Assembly (NCBI GenBank): GCA_024701455.1
Contig: JABXYP010000001.1
Location: 2,670,001 to 2,734,000 of the forward strand
Length of the DNA stretch: 64,000 nucleotides
Direction: 5' to 3'
From: Bacillus sp. A301a_S52
Lineage (GTDB): Bacteria > Bacillota > Bacilli > Bacillales > Salisediminibacteriaceae
Shown piece after piece: positions 27,742 through 35,888 of this stretch. The position numbers and the translations under genes were made by a program. The stretch's first letter is position 1. Every line of letters begins with the position of its first letter. The notes beneath the pieces were generated by a model. It worked only from the letters and a program-made list of their open reading frames with translations. It had not been told where the DNA came from and did no database searches.

Positions 27742-28943
27742 TTAATGTGTTCTCCTAATAACGGTTTAATCGCATCAAGCAAATGGTTTGCCGCCGTTAC
27801 TTTTGTTGTTAACGGAATAGATACCTCACGACCATTTTTAAAATAAAGGGCGAGCTCATTAGTATCTCCTTGAAAGCCAGATCCTTCTTTAACAATTGAA
27901 TTAGCTGCTATCACATCTAGATTTTTAGTCGTTAATTTCTCTTTTGCATAAGCCTCGATGTTTTCAGATTCTGCTGCAAATCCAACAAGAATTTGATGTG
28001 ATTTTCTTTCCCCTAATGATTTAAGAATATCCTCGGTTCGTTCCATCGTGATTACGAGATCGTCCGTCGATTTTTTAACCTTTTGATCAAAGGTTTGTTT
28101 AGGTTTATAATCAGCTACTGCTGCCGCTTTTATGATGACATCAGCCTGCTCAAAAACGCCATTGACTGCTGAAAACATTTCTCCCGCATTTTGAACAGAA
28201 ACACGTTTGACACCGTGTGGAGTCGGAAGTGCTACTGGCCCACTTATTAGTGTGACATGTGCTCCTCTAGCAGCGGCCATCTCCGCAATCGCATAACCCA
28301 TTTTTCCTGATGAACGATTGGAAAAAAAACGTACAGGATCAATCACTTCTTGTGTAGGCCCTGCTGTCACCACAACATTCTTACCTTGCCACGCTAGATT
28401 CGCTTTTTTAATAAAGTGATGGTTGATCATTGAGAGTAAATCTTCTGGTTCTGCCATACGCCCTTTCCCTTTATAACCACACGCTAAATAGCCTTCATCC
28501 GGCTCAATAAATTGGTAACCAAATGATTCAAGCGTTATCATGTTATTCTTAACAGCAGGGTGTTCATACATATGTACATTCATAGCCGGTGCAATCATGA
28601 CGGGTGCGGTAGCAGCAAGTAATGTGGTTGTCAGCATATCGTCTGCAATCCCGTTTGCTAACTTCCCGATAATATTTGCGGTGGCAGGGGCCACTATTAT
28701 TAGATCCGCCCAATCCGCGATATCAATATGCGCGATTGCGGATGGATCAGGTTCAGTAAACGTGTCTGTATATACGTGATCCCTTGAAAGTGCTTGGAAT
28801 GTTAAGGGGGTCACAAATTCTTGAGCCGAAGAGGTCATGGCTACTTTCACTTCATAGCCTTCCTGCACGAGCTTGCTCGTTAAAGCTGCAGCTTTAAAAA
28901 CAGCTATACCACCTGACACACATAGAAGTATCTTTTTACCCAT
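27738..28943 (-). CDS. coaBC: Bifunctional phosphopantothenoylcysteine decarboxylase / phosphopantothenate-cysteine ligase
   Basis: Performs two consecutive steps of coenzyme A synthesis. 401 residues: N-terminal flavin-dependent CoaC domain (SGGIAVFKAA, HIDIADWADLIIVAPATANIIGK, PAMNVHMYEHPAV and the active Cys in GYLACGYKGKGRM) and C-terminal CTP-dependent CoaB domain (VVTAGPTQEVIDPVRFF then NRSSGKMG). ATG at 28943. Preceded by a terminator at the end of rpoZ, so it probably has its own promoter in the 97-base gap. Confidence 0.97.
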   Translation of the reverse strand: MGKKILLCVSGGIAVFKAAALTSKLVQEGYEVKVAMTSSAQEFVTPLTFQALSRDHVYTDTFTEPDPSAIAHIDIADWADLIIVAPATANIIGKLANGIADDMLTTTLLAATAPVMIAPAMNVHMYEHPAVKNNMITLESFGYQFIEPDEGYLACGYKGKGRMAEPEDLLSMINHHFIKKANLAWQGKNVVVTAGPTQEVIDPVRFFSNRSSGKMGYAIAEMAAARGAHVTLISGPVALPTPHGVKRVSVQNAGEMFSAVNGVFEQADVIIKAAAVADYKPKQTFDQKVKKSTDDLVITMERTEDILKSLGERKSHQILVGFAAESENIEAYAKEKLTTKNLDVIAANSIVKEGSGFQGDTNELALYFKNGREVSIPLTTKVTAANHLLDAIKPLLGEHIK

Positions 28944-29024
28944 TAGTCGTTCGCCTCCGGAATTAGATAGTCATATTAAATAACTCTTAACAAATGGAAA
29001 TTTATTACTTAAGTGAAAACTAAA

Positions 29025-29055
29025 GAAAAAACAACCCGATTTATGAGGTTGTTTC
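29025..29055 (-). terminator. rpoZ terminator overlapping the rpoZ stop
   Basis: Arms AACAACC and GGTTGTT around TCATAAATC; on the minus strand it is followed by TTTTTTC. The stem includes the last codons of rpoZ. Confidence 0.75.
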
Positions 29056-29262
29056 GTCTTTATCACGAACTGAGTAAGTAAGTTTTTCTGAATCAATTTC
29101 TTCCAAAGCCATGCCCACATAATTAACTGACGTAGATCTTTCACTTTTTTGAAAAAGCTCTGGCTTTTCACGCAACCGGCGCGCCCTATAGGCAGAAACC
29201 GTCACCAGCGTGTACTTTGAATTAATTTTCGACATTAATGAATCAATAGATGGTTGTAGCAT
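29041..29262 (-). CDS. rpoZ: RNA polymerase omega subunit
   Basis: 73-residue omega subunit that stabilises RNA polymerase assembly; [19 protein letters not shown] is the family start. A GTG four bases into the gmk stop (29271) is in frame, but GAGGAG with eight-base spacing points to ATG 29262. The last 15 residues are acidic and slightly longer than in B. subtilis (67 residues). Confidence 0.95.
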   Translation of the reverse strand: MLQPSIDSLMSKINSKYTLVTVSAYRARRLREKPELFQKSERSTSVNYVGMALEEIDSEKLTYSVRDKDETTS

Positions 29263-29267
29263 ATCAA

Positions 29268-29885
29268 TCACTCCTCAACTAGTTCTTTATACAAATGGAT
29301 AAGACGCTCTTTCCTACAATTCTCGGCCGTTACGATAGATTTTATCCGCTCAACCGCAGATTCAACCTCATCATTTTCGACCACATAGTCATATTTATCC
29401 ATTAAATCAATTTCATCTTTTGCCACTGTCATACGGCTGTCAATAAGATCTTTGGATTCTGTTCCTCTACTTTCAATTCGGCTTCGCAGTTCTTTAAGGC
29501 TAGGAGGCATGAGGAAAATAAAAACCCCCTCAGGAAACGTCTTCTTGACTTGTAAAGCCCCTTGCACTTCGATTTCTAAAATAACATCGTGCCCGGCTGC
29601 AATTGTTTCCTCCACATACTGCCTCGGTGTGCCATAATAGTTGTCCACGTATTGAGCATATTCAAGCAACTCATTCTCTGCAATCATCCGTTCAAACTCT
29701 TGCTTTTCCTTAAAAAAGTAGTTGATGCCCTCAATCTCACCTTTACGCGATTTTCTCGTTGTAGCAGATACTGAGTACCGAATGTGTGTATCATGTTTTC
29801 TCAACGCTCCACAAACTGTCCCTTTTCCAACCCCAGATGGTCCAGAGAGGACGATGAGGAGACCTTTTTCCCTTTTCATAAACAA
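29268..29885 (-). CDS. gmk: Guanylate kinase
   Basis: Phosphorylates GMP to GDP with ATP. 205 residues: P-loop [10 protein letters not shown] (13-22), GMP-binding [16 protein letters not shown] region with Arg and Tyr, and [17 protein letters not shown] lid. Upstream of rpoZ with overlapping signals and downstream of remA, the conserved remA-gmk-rpoZ arrangement. Confidence 0.97.
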   Translation of the reverse strand: MFMKREKGLLIVLSGPSGVGKGTVCGALRKHDTHIRYSVSATTRKSRKGEIEGINYFFKEKQEFERMIAENELLEYAQYVDNYYGTPRQYVEETIAAGHDVILEIEVQGALQVKKTFPEGVFIFLMPPSLKELRSRIESRGTESKDLIDSRMTVAKDEIDLMDKYDYVVENDEVESAVERIKSIVTAENCRKERLIHLYKELVEE

Positions 29886-30038
29886 CCTCCAGCTTTCGTT
29901 GATCTCTTTATTCTAGCATGTTTTAGTCTACGACGGTACTATACATCTTAAGAGTTTTAATTTAGTACATTTCGAAAGCCACCGGGACACCGATGGCGTA
30001 ATAATTAGTTACTATTTAAATGGAAAAATGTAAGCCTG

Positions 30039-30344
30039 TTACTCATCTGTTTCGTCATCTTTACTTGAGATAACTCTTTGCGCTACTGTTTCTGGCTGAA
30101 CAGCAGATAAAATGACGTGGTCGCTATCTGCAATTATGACAGCTCTCGTACGTCGTCCATATGTAGCATCAACGAGCATGTTCCGATCCCTTGCATCTGA
30201 AATAATACGTTTAATAGGGGCTGATTCCGGACTAACAATTGAAATAATACGTTTAATAGGGGCTGATTCCGGACTAACAATTGAAATAATACGATTTGCT
30301 GAAACGATATTCCCAAATCCAATATTAATAAGTTTAATATCCAA
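30039..30344 (-). CDS. remA: Biofilm/osmoprotection regulator RemA with internal tandem duplication
   Basis: DNA-binding activator of biofilm matrix operons in B. subtilis, also linked to osmoprotection genes. Family members are about 87-90 residues; this copy has 101 because residues 19-32 ([14 protein letters not shown]) are repeated exactly at 33-46. The residues before ([14 protein letters not shown], Arg18) and after ([18 protein letters not shown], Arg64/Arg65, corresponding to Arg50/Arg51 in B. subtilis) are intact and in frame. Start is TTG 30344, seven bases after GGAGA; a nearer ATG is out of frame. Whether this protein still folds and forms rings is unclear; an assembly or sequencing artefact is possible. 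Confidence 0.9.
   Translation of the reverse strand: MDIKLINIGFGNIVSANRIISIVSPESAPIKRIISIVSPESAPIKRIISDARDRNMLVDATYGRRTRAVIIADSDHVILSAVQPETVAQRVISSKDDETDE
30199..30293. repeat. 42-bp tandem duplication inside remA
   Basis: Two identical 42-base units (30199-30240 and 30241-30282) followed by the first 11 bases of a third (GAAATAATACG, 30283-30293). In a single-copy ancestor this 11-base word would stand at both ends of the unit, so slippage or recombination between the two words would give exactly this duplication. 42 is divisible by 3, so the frame is kept. Confidence 0.95.
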
Positions 30345-30405
30345 GTGTCATTCTCCTATCTATTAGTTAAATAATAAACGATATGTTTAAAACTATAAGT
30401 GAGAT

Positions 30406-31287
30406 CTATTCCACATTTTGAACTTGCTCGCGTATTTTCTCTAATTCTGCTTTAATATTAACAACAATTTGACTGATCTCTAAATGATTCGCCTTTGAAC
30501 CAATTGTATTGGCTTCTCTATTTAATTCCTGTACGAGGAAATCAAGCTTCCTTCCTACCACACCAGATTCTTCTAATATATCATTAAATTGTGTAATATG
30601 GCTGTCAATACGTGTTAATTCTTCATTAATATCAGACTTATCAGCATAAACTGCCACTTCTGTTAAAAGCCTTGTTTCATCGATCTCTGTTCGTAATGCA
30701 AGAAAGTCGTCAACCTTTTTCATTAATCGATCACGATAGAGGGTTTGAACTTCTGGTGCCAAATCTCGCAACTGCTTTACATAGACAGTTAATCGTTGCA
30801 AACGTTCCTTCATATCATCTGTTAAGGCGCTTCCTTCCTGTTGACGCATCTTGGCAAGCTGTTGAGCAGCTTCTTCTACCGTTTTTAACACCATACTTTC
30901 TAAATCTTCCGTCACCTCATCAGACTCTTGAACAGACACAACATCTTCATGTATAAGCAACTTATCAAGTGGGAATGCCTCTGAAGAGACCGTCATTTCT
31001 GCCATTTCTCCATATAAGCGATAATATTCGTGAAACAAATTCCAATCGATATTAAGAGAGCGTTTCATCGTGCCCTCACCTTGCAAATTTAAAAAAACGT
31101 CTATTTTGCCTCGGTTCACATAGCGAGAAATACATTTTTTCATACGATCCTCTAAGAAAAATAACTGTCTAGGCATACGAATGTTAATCTCGCAAAAACG
31201 GTGATTTACAGCTCTCATTTCTACTGTAAGTCGAGAATGTTCATTTTCCTTTTGAGATCGACCATATCCTGTCATACTCATAATCAT
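30406..31287 (-). CDS. yicC: YicC/YloC family endoribonuclease
   Basis: 293 residues; MSMTGYGRSQ start, EMRAVNHRFCEINIRMPRQL and the C-terminal ELNREANTIGSKANHLEISQ are typical. YicC proteins were recently shown to be RNA endonucleases; the physiological target in Bacillus is unclear. Several starts (GTG 31302, GTG 31296, ATG 31287) are in frame; ATG 31287 best matches the B. subtilis YloC N-terminus. In B. subtilis yloB (a P-type calcium ATPase) lies between yloA (rqcH) and yloC; it is absent here. Confidence 0.93.
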   Translation of the reverse strand: MIMSMTGYGRSQKENEHSRLTVEMRAVNHRFCEINIRMPRQLFFLEDRMKKCISRYVNRGKIDVFLNLQGEGTMKRSLNIDWNLFHEYYRLYGEMAEMTVSSEAFPLDKLLIHEDVVSVQESDEVTEDLESMVLKTVEEAAQQLAKMRQQEGSALTDDMKERLQRLTVYVKQLRDLAPEVQTLYRDRLMKKVDDFLALRTEIDETRLLTEVAVYADKSDINEELTRIDSHITQFNDILEESGVVGRKLDFLVQELNREANTIGSKANHLEISQIVVNIKAELEKIREQVQNVE

Positions 31288-31302
31288 TTCTATCACATCC
31301 AC

Positions 31303-31831
31303 AATTATATTCTAAACAATTTTTATCTTTACAACAAGGGGAGTAAAGAATCTTCATATTTGTCCTTCCCTAATATCCTAGCATTTTCTTCATGTACTTA
31401 TTAGACTTGTTCAAAAAAGTTTTTTTGCTATAATAGGGAAAGTTCATAATATCATCATTTTTCATTCTACAACACAGGGTATTTTAATATTCTATTAAGT
31501 TTAAATGCTTATTAACCCATCATTTTCATTTTGAGATATTGAGTTGTCTTCTACCACTATATGAGCGTAACAGAACGCCTAAATCGTGAAAAGTGTGGTA
31601 TTAAATCACTTAACCGTGATGGTCAGATTATATTATTTCTGAAATAAAAACCTTTGTTCAGTAGGATAGCATCTGCGACACACACTTTCCATATAAAACC
31701 ATTGTTTGAGCTATTTATATTGTTTACCAGATACCTTAAATAAGGTTTTTATCAATTATAAAAGGTCACCATAAATAAGCATCCTCAACTTACGTTATTA
31801 TGAACGTTTAATTTTTGAAAGGAGGGTTCAT
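31303..31831 (+). promoter_or_regulatory. Intergenic region with strong promoter upstream of rqcH
   Basis: 529 bases between divergent yicC and rqcH with no gene. On the plus strand TTGTTC (31407-31412), 16-base spacer and a perfect TATAAT (31429-31434) make a good sigma-A promoter, about 390 bases before the rqcH start, so the message would have an unusually long leader. Near its middle an ACCTT-AAAT-AAGGT hairpin followed by TTTTA (about 31731-31750) could be a weak attenuator. No known riboswitch recognised. Confidence 0.5.
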
Positions 31832-33547
31832 ATGTCATTTGACGGTATTGTGACACGTGCAGTTACTGAAGAATTACAACAAACATTACTTAGCGGAAGA
31901 ATCACAAAGATTCACCAACCATACCCTACAGATTTAATGCTTACAATTAGAGCTCACGGTAAAAACCATGCTCTCTTTTTATCTGTTAATCCATCTTTTT
32001 CTAGATTTCACTTAACGAACATAAAATTTGCAAACCCTCAGGAACCACCAATGTTTTGTATGGTATTGAGAAAACATTTAGAAGGTAGCATTCTTGAAAA
32101 TATTGAACAAGACGGTTTAGAACGCATCGTTACGTTCTCATTTAAAGGACGGAATGAGTTAGGCGATGTTTCCTATAAGAAACTTATTCTTGAGCTAATG
32201 GGGAGACACAGCAACTTAATTTTTGTGGATACAGAAAACAATACCATTCTCGACAGTATGAAACATATTCCCCCATCTGTTTCCCAATATCGAACAGTCC
32301 TTCCGGGGCAGCTTTATAAAGAGCCACCACATCAGGACAAATTAAATCCACTTCTAATGGACGAAGAGTCGCTCTTAAAAAAGCTAAATTTTAATCAAGG
32401 AAAAATGGATATTCAACTCCGAGATACATTTAGTGGATTATCCCCTCAGATTATACACGAGATATTGTATCAAGCGAGGTTGACAAATAGAGAGACGCTT
32501 CCTAAAGCATTTCTAAATGTCCTTGAGCCTGTGAAAAAAAGTGACTACACACCACAAATTATTTATGGACCAACTAAAGATACGTTCTCTCTCCTTCCAT
32601 TAGAACATCTAGACGGAGATAGACTGAATTTTGATCACCTTCATGACATGCTTGACCGTTTCTACGCAGATAAAGCAGAACGTGATCGAGTTAAGCAAAA
32701 AGCCTACGACCTTGAACGGTTTCTTAAAAATGAGTATCAAAAAAACAAAAAGAAAATGGCTAAGCTTTACCATACATTAGACGATGCTGACAAAGCTAAA
32801 AAGCAACAAAAATATGGCGAATTATTAACAGCAAATATGCACCTTGTTAAACCTGGCCAATCCGAAATAACTGTTGTTGATTATTACGATCCTGAACAAA
32901 AAGAATTAACGATACCATTAGATAAGCAAAAATCAGCGTCTGCCAACGCACAACAGTACTTCAAGAAATACCAGAAATTAAAGAATTCTATCGCTTACGT
33001 GAAAGAGCAAATTATTAAAACTGAAGAAGAGTTGGCCTATTTAGATACCCTTATTGAACAACTCAAGTTTGCTTCAACTAAAGATTTAGAAGACATTAGG
33101 GAAGAACTAGAAGCGGAAGGCTATTTGAAAAAAAGACGACGCCATAAAAAGAAGAAACAATCTGACAAACCTGCGGTGGAGCAATACATCTCATCAGATG
33201 GGACCCCCTTATTCGTTGGGAAAAACAATAAACAAAATGAATACTTAACAAATCGTTTGGCGAGACAAGACGATACTTGGCTTCATACAAAAGATATACC
33301 TGGATCACATGTCATTATTCGTAGTCATAATTTCACTGAGAAAACATTACTTGAAGCTGCTCATCTAGCTGCTTATTTCAGTAAAGGCCGTCTATCTAGT
33401 CAAGTTCCAGTAGACTATACTCTTATAAGACATGTTAAAAAACCAAGTGGTGCTAAGCCTGGATATGTCACATACGATCATCAGACAACACTTTACGTCA
33501 CGCCAGACGAAGACATTATCCGACAGCTAGCTGAAAATCAACAATAA
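31832..33547 (+). CDS. rqcH: Rqc2 homologue RqcH (NFACT protein, formerly FbpA/YloA)
   Basis: Binds obstructed 50S subunits and recruits Ala-tRNA to add C-terminal poly-alanine tails, marking stalled nascent chains for degradation. 571 residues: NFACT-N domain (MSFDGIVTRAVTEELQ; the conserved DxR-like motif region EPPMFCMVLRKHL), helix-hairpin-helix, two coiled-coil arms (about 280-430), and NFACT-R with YISSDGTPLFVGKNNKQNEYLTNRLA and DDTWLHTKDIPGSHVII. ATG after AAAGGAGGG. Full length. Plus strand among mainly minus-strand genes; ends before a shared terminator. Confidence 0.96.
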   Translation: MSFDGIVTRAVTEELQQTLLSGRITKIHQPYPTDLMLTIRAHGKNHALFLSVNPSFSRFHLTNIKFANPQEPPMFCMVLRKHLEGSILENIEQDGLERIVTFSFKGRNELGDVSYKKLILELMGRHSNLIFVDTENNTILDSMKHIPPSVSQYRTVLPGQLYKEPPHQDKLNPLLMDEESLLKKLNFNQGKMDIQLRDTFSGLSPQIIHEILYQARLTNRETLPKAFLNVLEPVKKSDYTPQIIYGPTKDTFSLLPLEHLDGDRLNFDHLHDMLDRFYADKAERDRVKQKAYDLERFLKNEYQKNKKKMAKLYHTLDDADKAKKQQKYGELLTANMHLVKPGQSEITVVDYYDPEQKELTIPLDKQKSASANAQQYFKKYQKLKNSIAYVKEQIIKTEEELAYLDTLIEQLKFASTKDLEDIREELEAEGYLKKRRRHKKKKQSDKPAVEQYISSDGTPLFVGKNNKQNEYLTNRLARQDDTWLHTKDIPGSHVIIRSHNFTEKTLLEAAHLAAYFSKGRLSSQVPVDYTLIRHVKKPSGAKPGYVTYDHQTTLYVTPDEDIIRQLAENQQ

Positions 33548-33806
33548 CGATACACCACAACGTTGGTTATGATGACTCCTCTTTTCGCAACATTGTATTT
33601 ATAATACAGATTTGCCATGTCGTTAAATAACGTGATTAAATCAGATAGAAAAAGAAGATAGCTATACGATACAATGCCAACTGTATTAAGAAATTATCGC
33701 CATGATCACCATTCTAATTGATCCAAGTTATCCTCATAAAAGTGGCTGACATAGATAGTGACTCACAAAAAGTAGACATGCAACTAGCCCAAAGGAGTGA
33801 AAGTTG

Positions 33807-33851
33807 ATGGCTCCGTGTGAACAAATCAATTGTGCCGACTCCGCTGCATAA
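33807..33851 (+). CDS. Possible 14-residue peptide ORF
   Basis: ATG 33807 lies after a near-perfect AAAGGAGTGA ribosome binding site (33791-33800) and encodes MAPCEQINCADSAA, ending at TAA 33851. The two cysteines give no family match I know. It sits between rqcH and the dispersed hairpin element; it may be chance or a fragment of a longer lost gene. I cannot assign a function. Confidence 0.25.
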   Translation: MAPCEQINCADSAA

Positions 33852-33875
33852 TTAAATCTCTAACTTTGTGGGGTC

Positions 33876-33942
33876 ACCACCAATCAGTGGACGTTTTTGT
33901 TCTTCTCGCACTGATCGAAGGGACGCTTATCTGTGATAAAAT
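33876..33942 (-). repeat. Dispersed hairpin element, copy 2
   Basis: Inverted and shorter relative of the element at 4082-4230. Read on the minus strand: TTTTATCACAGATAAGCGTCC, then the ATCAGTG (33883-33889) / CACTGAT (33910-33916) hairpin with a loop similar to that of copy 1. It lacks the long CTCCCGCCT hairpin of copy 1. The remaining gap 33548-33875 between rqcH and here holds only the tiny ORF noted above. Confidence 0.6.
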
Positions 33943-33948
33943 AGAAGA

Positions 33949-33996
33949 GGGTATTCCAAGATTGGTTAATTTACCGACTTTGGAACACCCTTTTTA
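33949..33996. terminator. Terminator between rqcH and the ABC exporter genes
   Basis: Imperfect 18-bp hairpin, arms 33949-33967 (AGGGTATTCCAAGATTGGT) and 33974-33991 (ACCGACTTTGGAACACCC), followed on the plus strand by TTTTT. It would end rqcH; on the minus strand the T-run is weaker but it may also end the exporter operon. Confidence 0.8.
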
Positions 33997-34026
33997 ACTG
34001 TCGTCTGTTCACCTGATCTTACTCAC

Positions 34027-35874
34027 TCACCCAGTATTCAAAACTTTAAATTGTGATTTTACAAGTTTGTAATACTCACCTCTTTGAGTCATTAACTGAT
34101 CATGATTCCCTTGTTCCAAAATGTTGCCTTGCTCTAAAACAATAATGTTATCCGCTTCTCGAATGGTCGATAACCTATGAGCAATCATAATGGCAGTACG
34201 TCCACATAACAAACGTTGCAACGCTTGCTGTATTAATTGCTCTGTCTCTGTATCTATCGATGCTGTCGCTTCATCAAGAATTAAAATTTGTGGATCTGCC
34301 AGCAAGGCTCTAGCAAAAGAAATAAGTTGCCGTTCGCCAACTGACAAGACATTCCCTCGCTCTTCAACTTCTGTTTCATATCCTTGATATAATTGCTCGA
34401 TAAATTTATTTGCTCCTACAACAGTCGCCGCTTTCTTTACCTCTTCATCTGTCGCATGAGGTCGACCAAAACGGATATTTTCCATGATTGTACCAGAAAA
34501 TATGAATGTATCCTGAAGTACAATACTTACTTTTTCACGCAAACTGTCAAGTCTGACATTTCGTAGATCTTCACCGTCTAACAACACTTGCCCTTTAGTC
34601 GGATCATAAAAACGACTGATTAAGTTAACAATAGTTGATTTACCACTCCCAGTATGACCTACTAAAGCGACTGTTTGACCTGCCTTCATTTCAAGGTTAA
34701 TATTGTTTAATGCTTTGCGGTCACTATTGTAGGCAAAGTCTACGTTTTTAAATTGAATGTGTCCTGTGATATTTTTCAAACGTTTTGCATTCTGCTGCTC
34801 CGGTACTGACGGCTGCTCATCAAGAAACTCAAAAATTCGTTCTGAAGAGGCCATTCCAACAAGTAATTGATTATAAACTTGCCCTAATCTCGAAATGGGT
34901 TCCCAAAACATGCCAATGTAAAGTGAAAAAGCGAAAAAGTCCCCTACAGATAACGTCTGACCTTGAATTAAAAAGACACCATAAGAAAGTAAAATCGCCG
35001 TACCAATTGCCCCGCTCATTTCTACAAATGGACGAAACATAGCACTTTTTTGAGTAGCGTTTCGCCAAGCCGCAAAATTCTCTTCATTCATGTGATTAAA
35101 AAAAGCAATATTTTCTTTCTCCTGAGTATATGATTGTGTCACACGAATACCTTGTATACTCTCGTTTAAGTGCGAATTAATCATTGATTGCTTAATTCGT
35201 ACTTCTTGCCATGACCGTCTAATATTCCGTCTAAGCTTTGTTGAAACGAAAAACATAAGAGGGAGAACAACTAAGATAGCAAGTGTCAGTTCAGGACTAA
35301 TAATAAATAACATGACAACAATACCTATAAGCATCACAATATCCATTAATAAATTAATCACACCATTTGTAAATAGATCTTGAAGACTGTTAACATCGTT
35401 TGTAATTCTAACAAGAATAGAACCTGCAGAACGTTGATCAAAAAAACGGTGAGATAAATGTTGAATATGATTAAACAACGTTTTTCTTAAATCAAAAATG
35501 ACATATTGTCCTAGTTTATTCATATACTTAATCCTTACTATATTCCCCACCCATGACATGACATACATACCGGCGATGATTAAAACCATAATAGACAAAA
35601 ATGATATATTTCCTGTTTCAATAATATGGTCAAGGGCATAGCTACCAATCAAAATTGGAACTAACAAACGAACAGCTGTGGAGAGGAGCATCCCTATAAC
35701 AGCAACAGGCAGCAAATTTTTCGAGTATGGCTTCATATAATCAAGAAGTCGAGACATCTGTTTCCAGTTAAAAGGCTTTTCTATGGCTTGATCCATTGAA
35801 TAATGAAATCTACTTAAAGTCTTTGCTTCTGTGTCATCGACTTTATTATCATGTTTTTTCTCTTGTTCAGACAT
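34027..35874 (-). CDS. ABC exporter subunit (heterodimer partner, catalytic Glu intact)
   Basis: 615 residues: six membrane segments (about 50-340) and an ATPase domain. Walker A GHTGSGKST and Walker B ILILDEATASID are complete with the catalytic glutamate, but the signature reads LSVGERQ instead of LSGGQ. With the partner encoded 14 bases upstream it would form a heterodimeric multidrug-type exporter (YfiBC, BmrCD, LmrCD class) with one active and one degenerate ATP site. The first 40 residues are a polar, charged cytoplasmic extension. ATG after GGAGGTG. The substrate cannot be told. Confidence 0.88.
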   Translation of the reverse strand: MSEQEKKHDNKVDDTEAKTLSRFHYSMDQAIEKPFNWKQMSRLLDYMKPYSKNLLPVAVIGMLLSTAVRLLVPILIGSYALDHIIETGNISFLSIMVLIIAGMYVMSWVGNIVRIKYMNKLGQYVIFDLRKTLFNHIQHLSHRFFDQRSAGSILVRITNDVNSLQDLFTNGVINLLMDIVMLIGIVVMLFIISPELTLAILVVLPLMFFVSTKLRRNIRRSWQEVRIKQSMINSHLNESIQGIRVTQSYTQEKENIAFFNHMNEENFAAWRNATQKSAMFRPFVEMSGAIGTAILLSYGVFLIQGQTLSVGDFFAFSLYIGMFWEPISRLGQVYNQLLVGMASSERIFEFLDEQPSVPEQQNAKRLKNITGHIQFKNVDFAYNSDRKALNNINLEMKAGQTVALVGHTGSGKSTIVNLISRFYDPTKGQVLLDGEDLRNVRLDSLREKVSIVLQDTFIFSGTIMENIRFGRPHATDEEVKKAATVVGANKFIEQLYQGYETEVEERGNVLSVGERQLISFARALLADPQILILDEATASIDTETEQLIQQALQRLLCGRTAIMIAHRLSTIREADNIIVLEQGNILEQGNHDQLMTQRGEYYKLVKSQFKVLNTG

Positions 35875-35888
35875 TAAGTTACACCTCC

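Noticed and set aside
30283..30293. Third full copy of the remA repeat
   Set aside because: Only the first 11 bases match; the sequence then returns to the normal remA reading.
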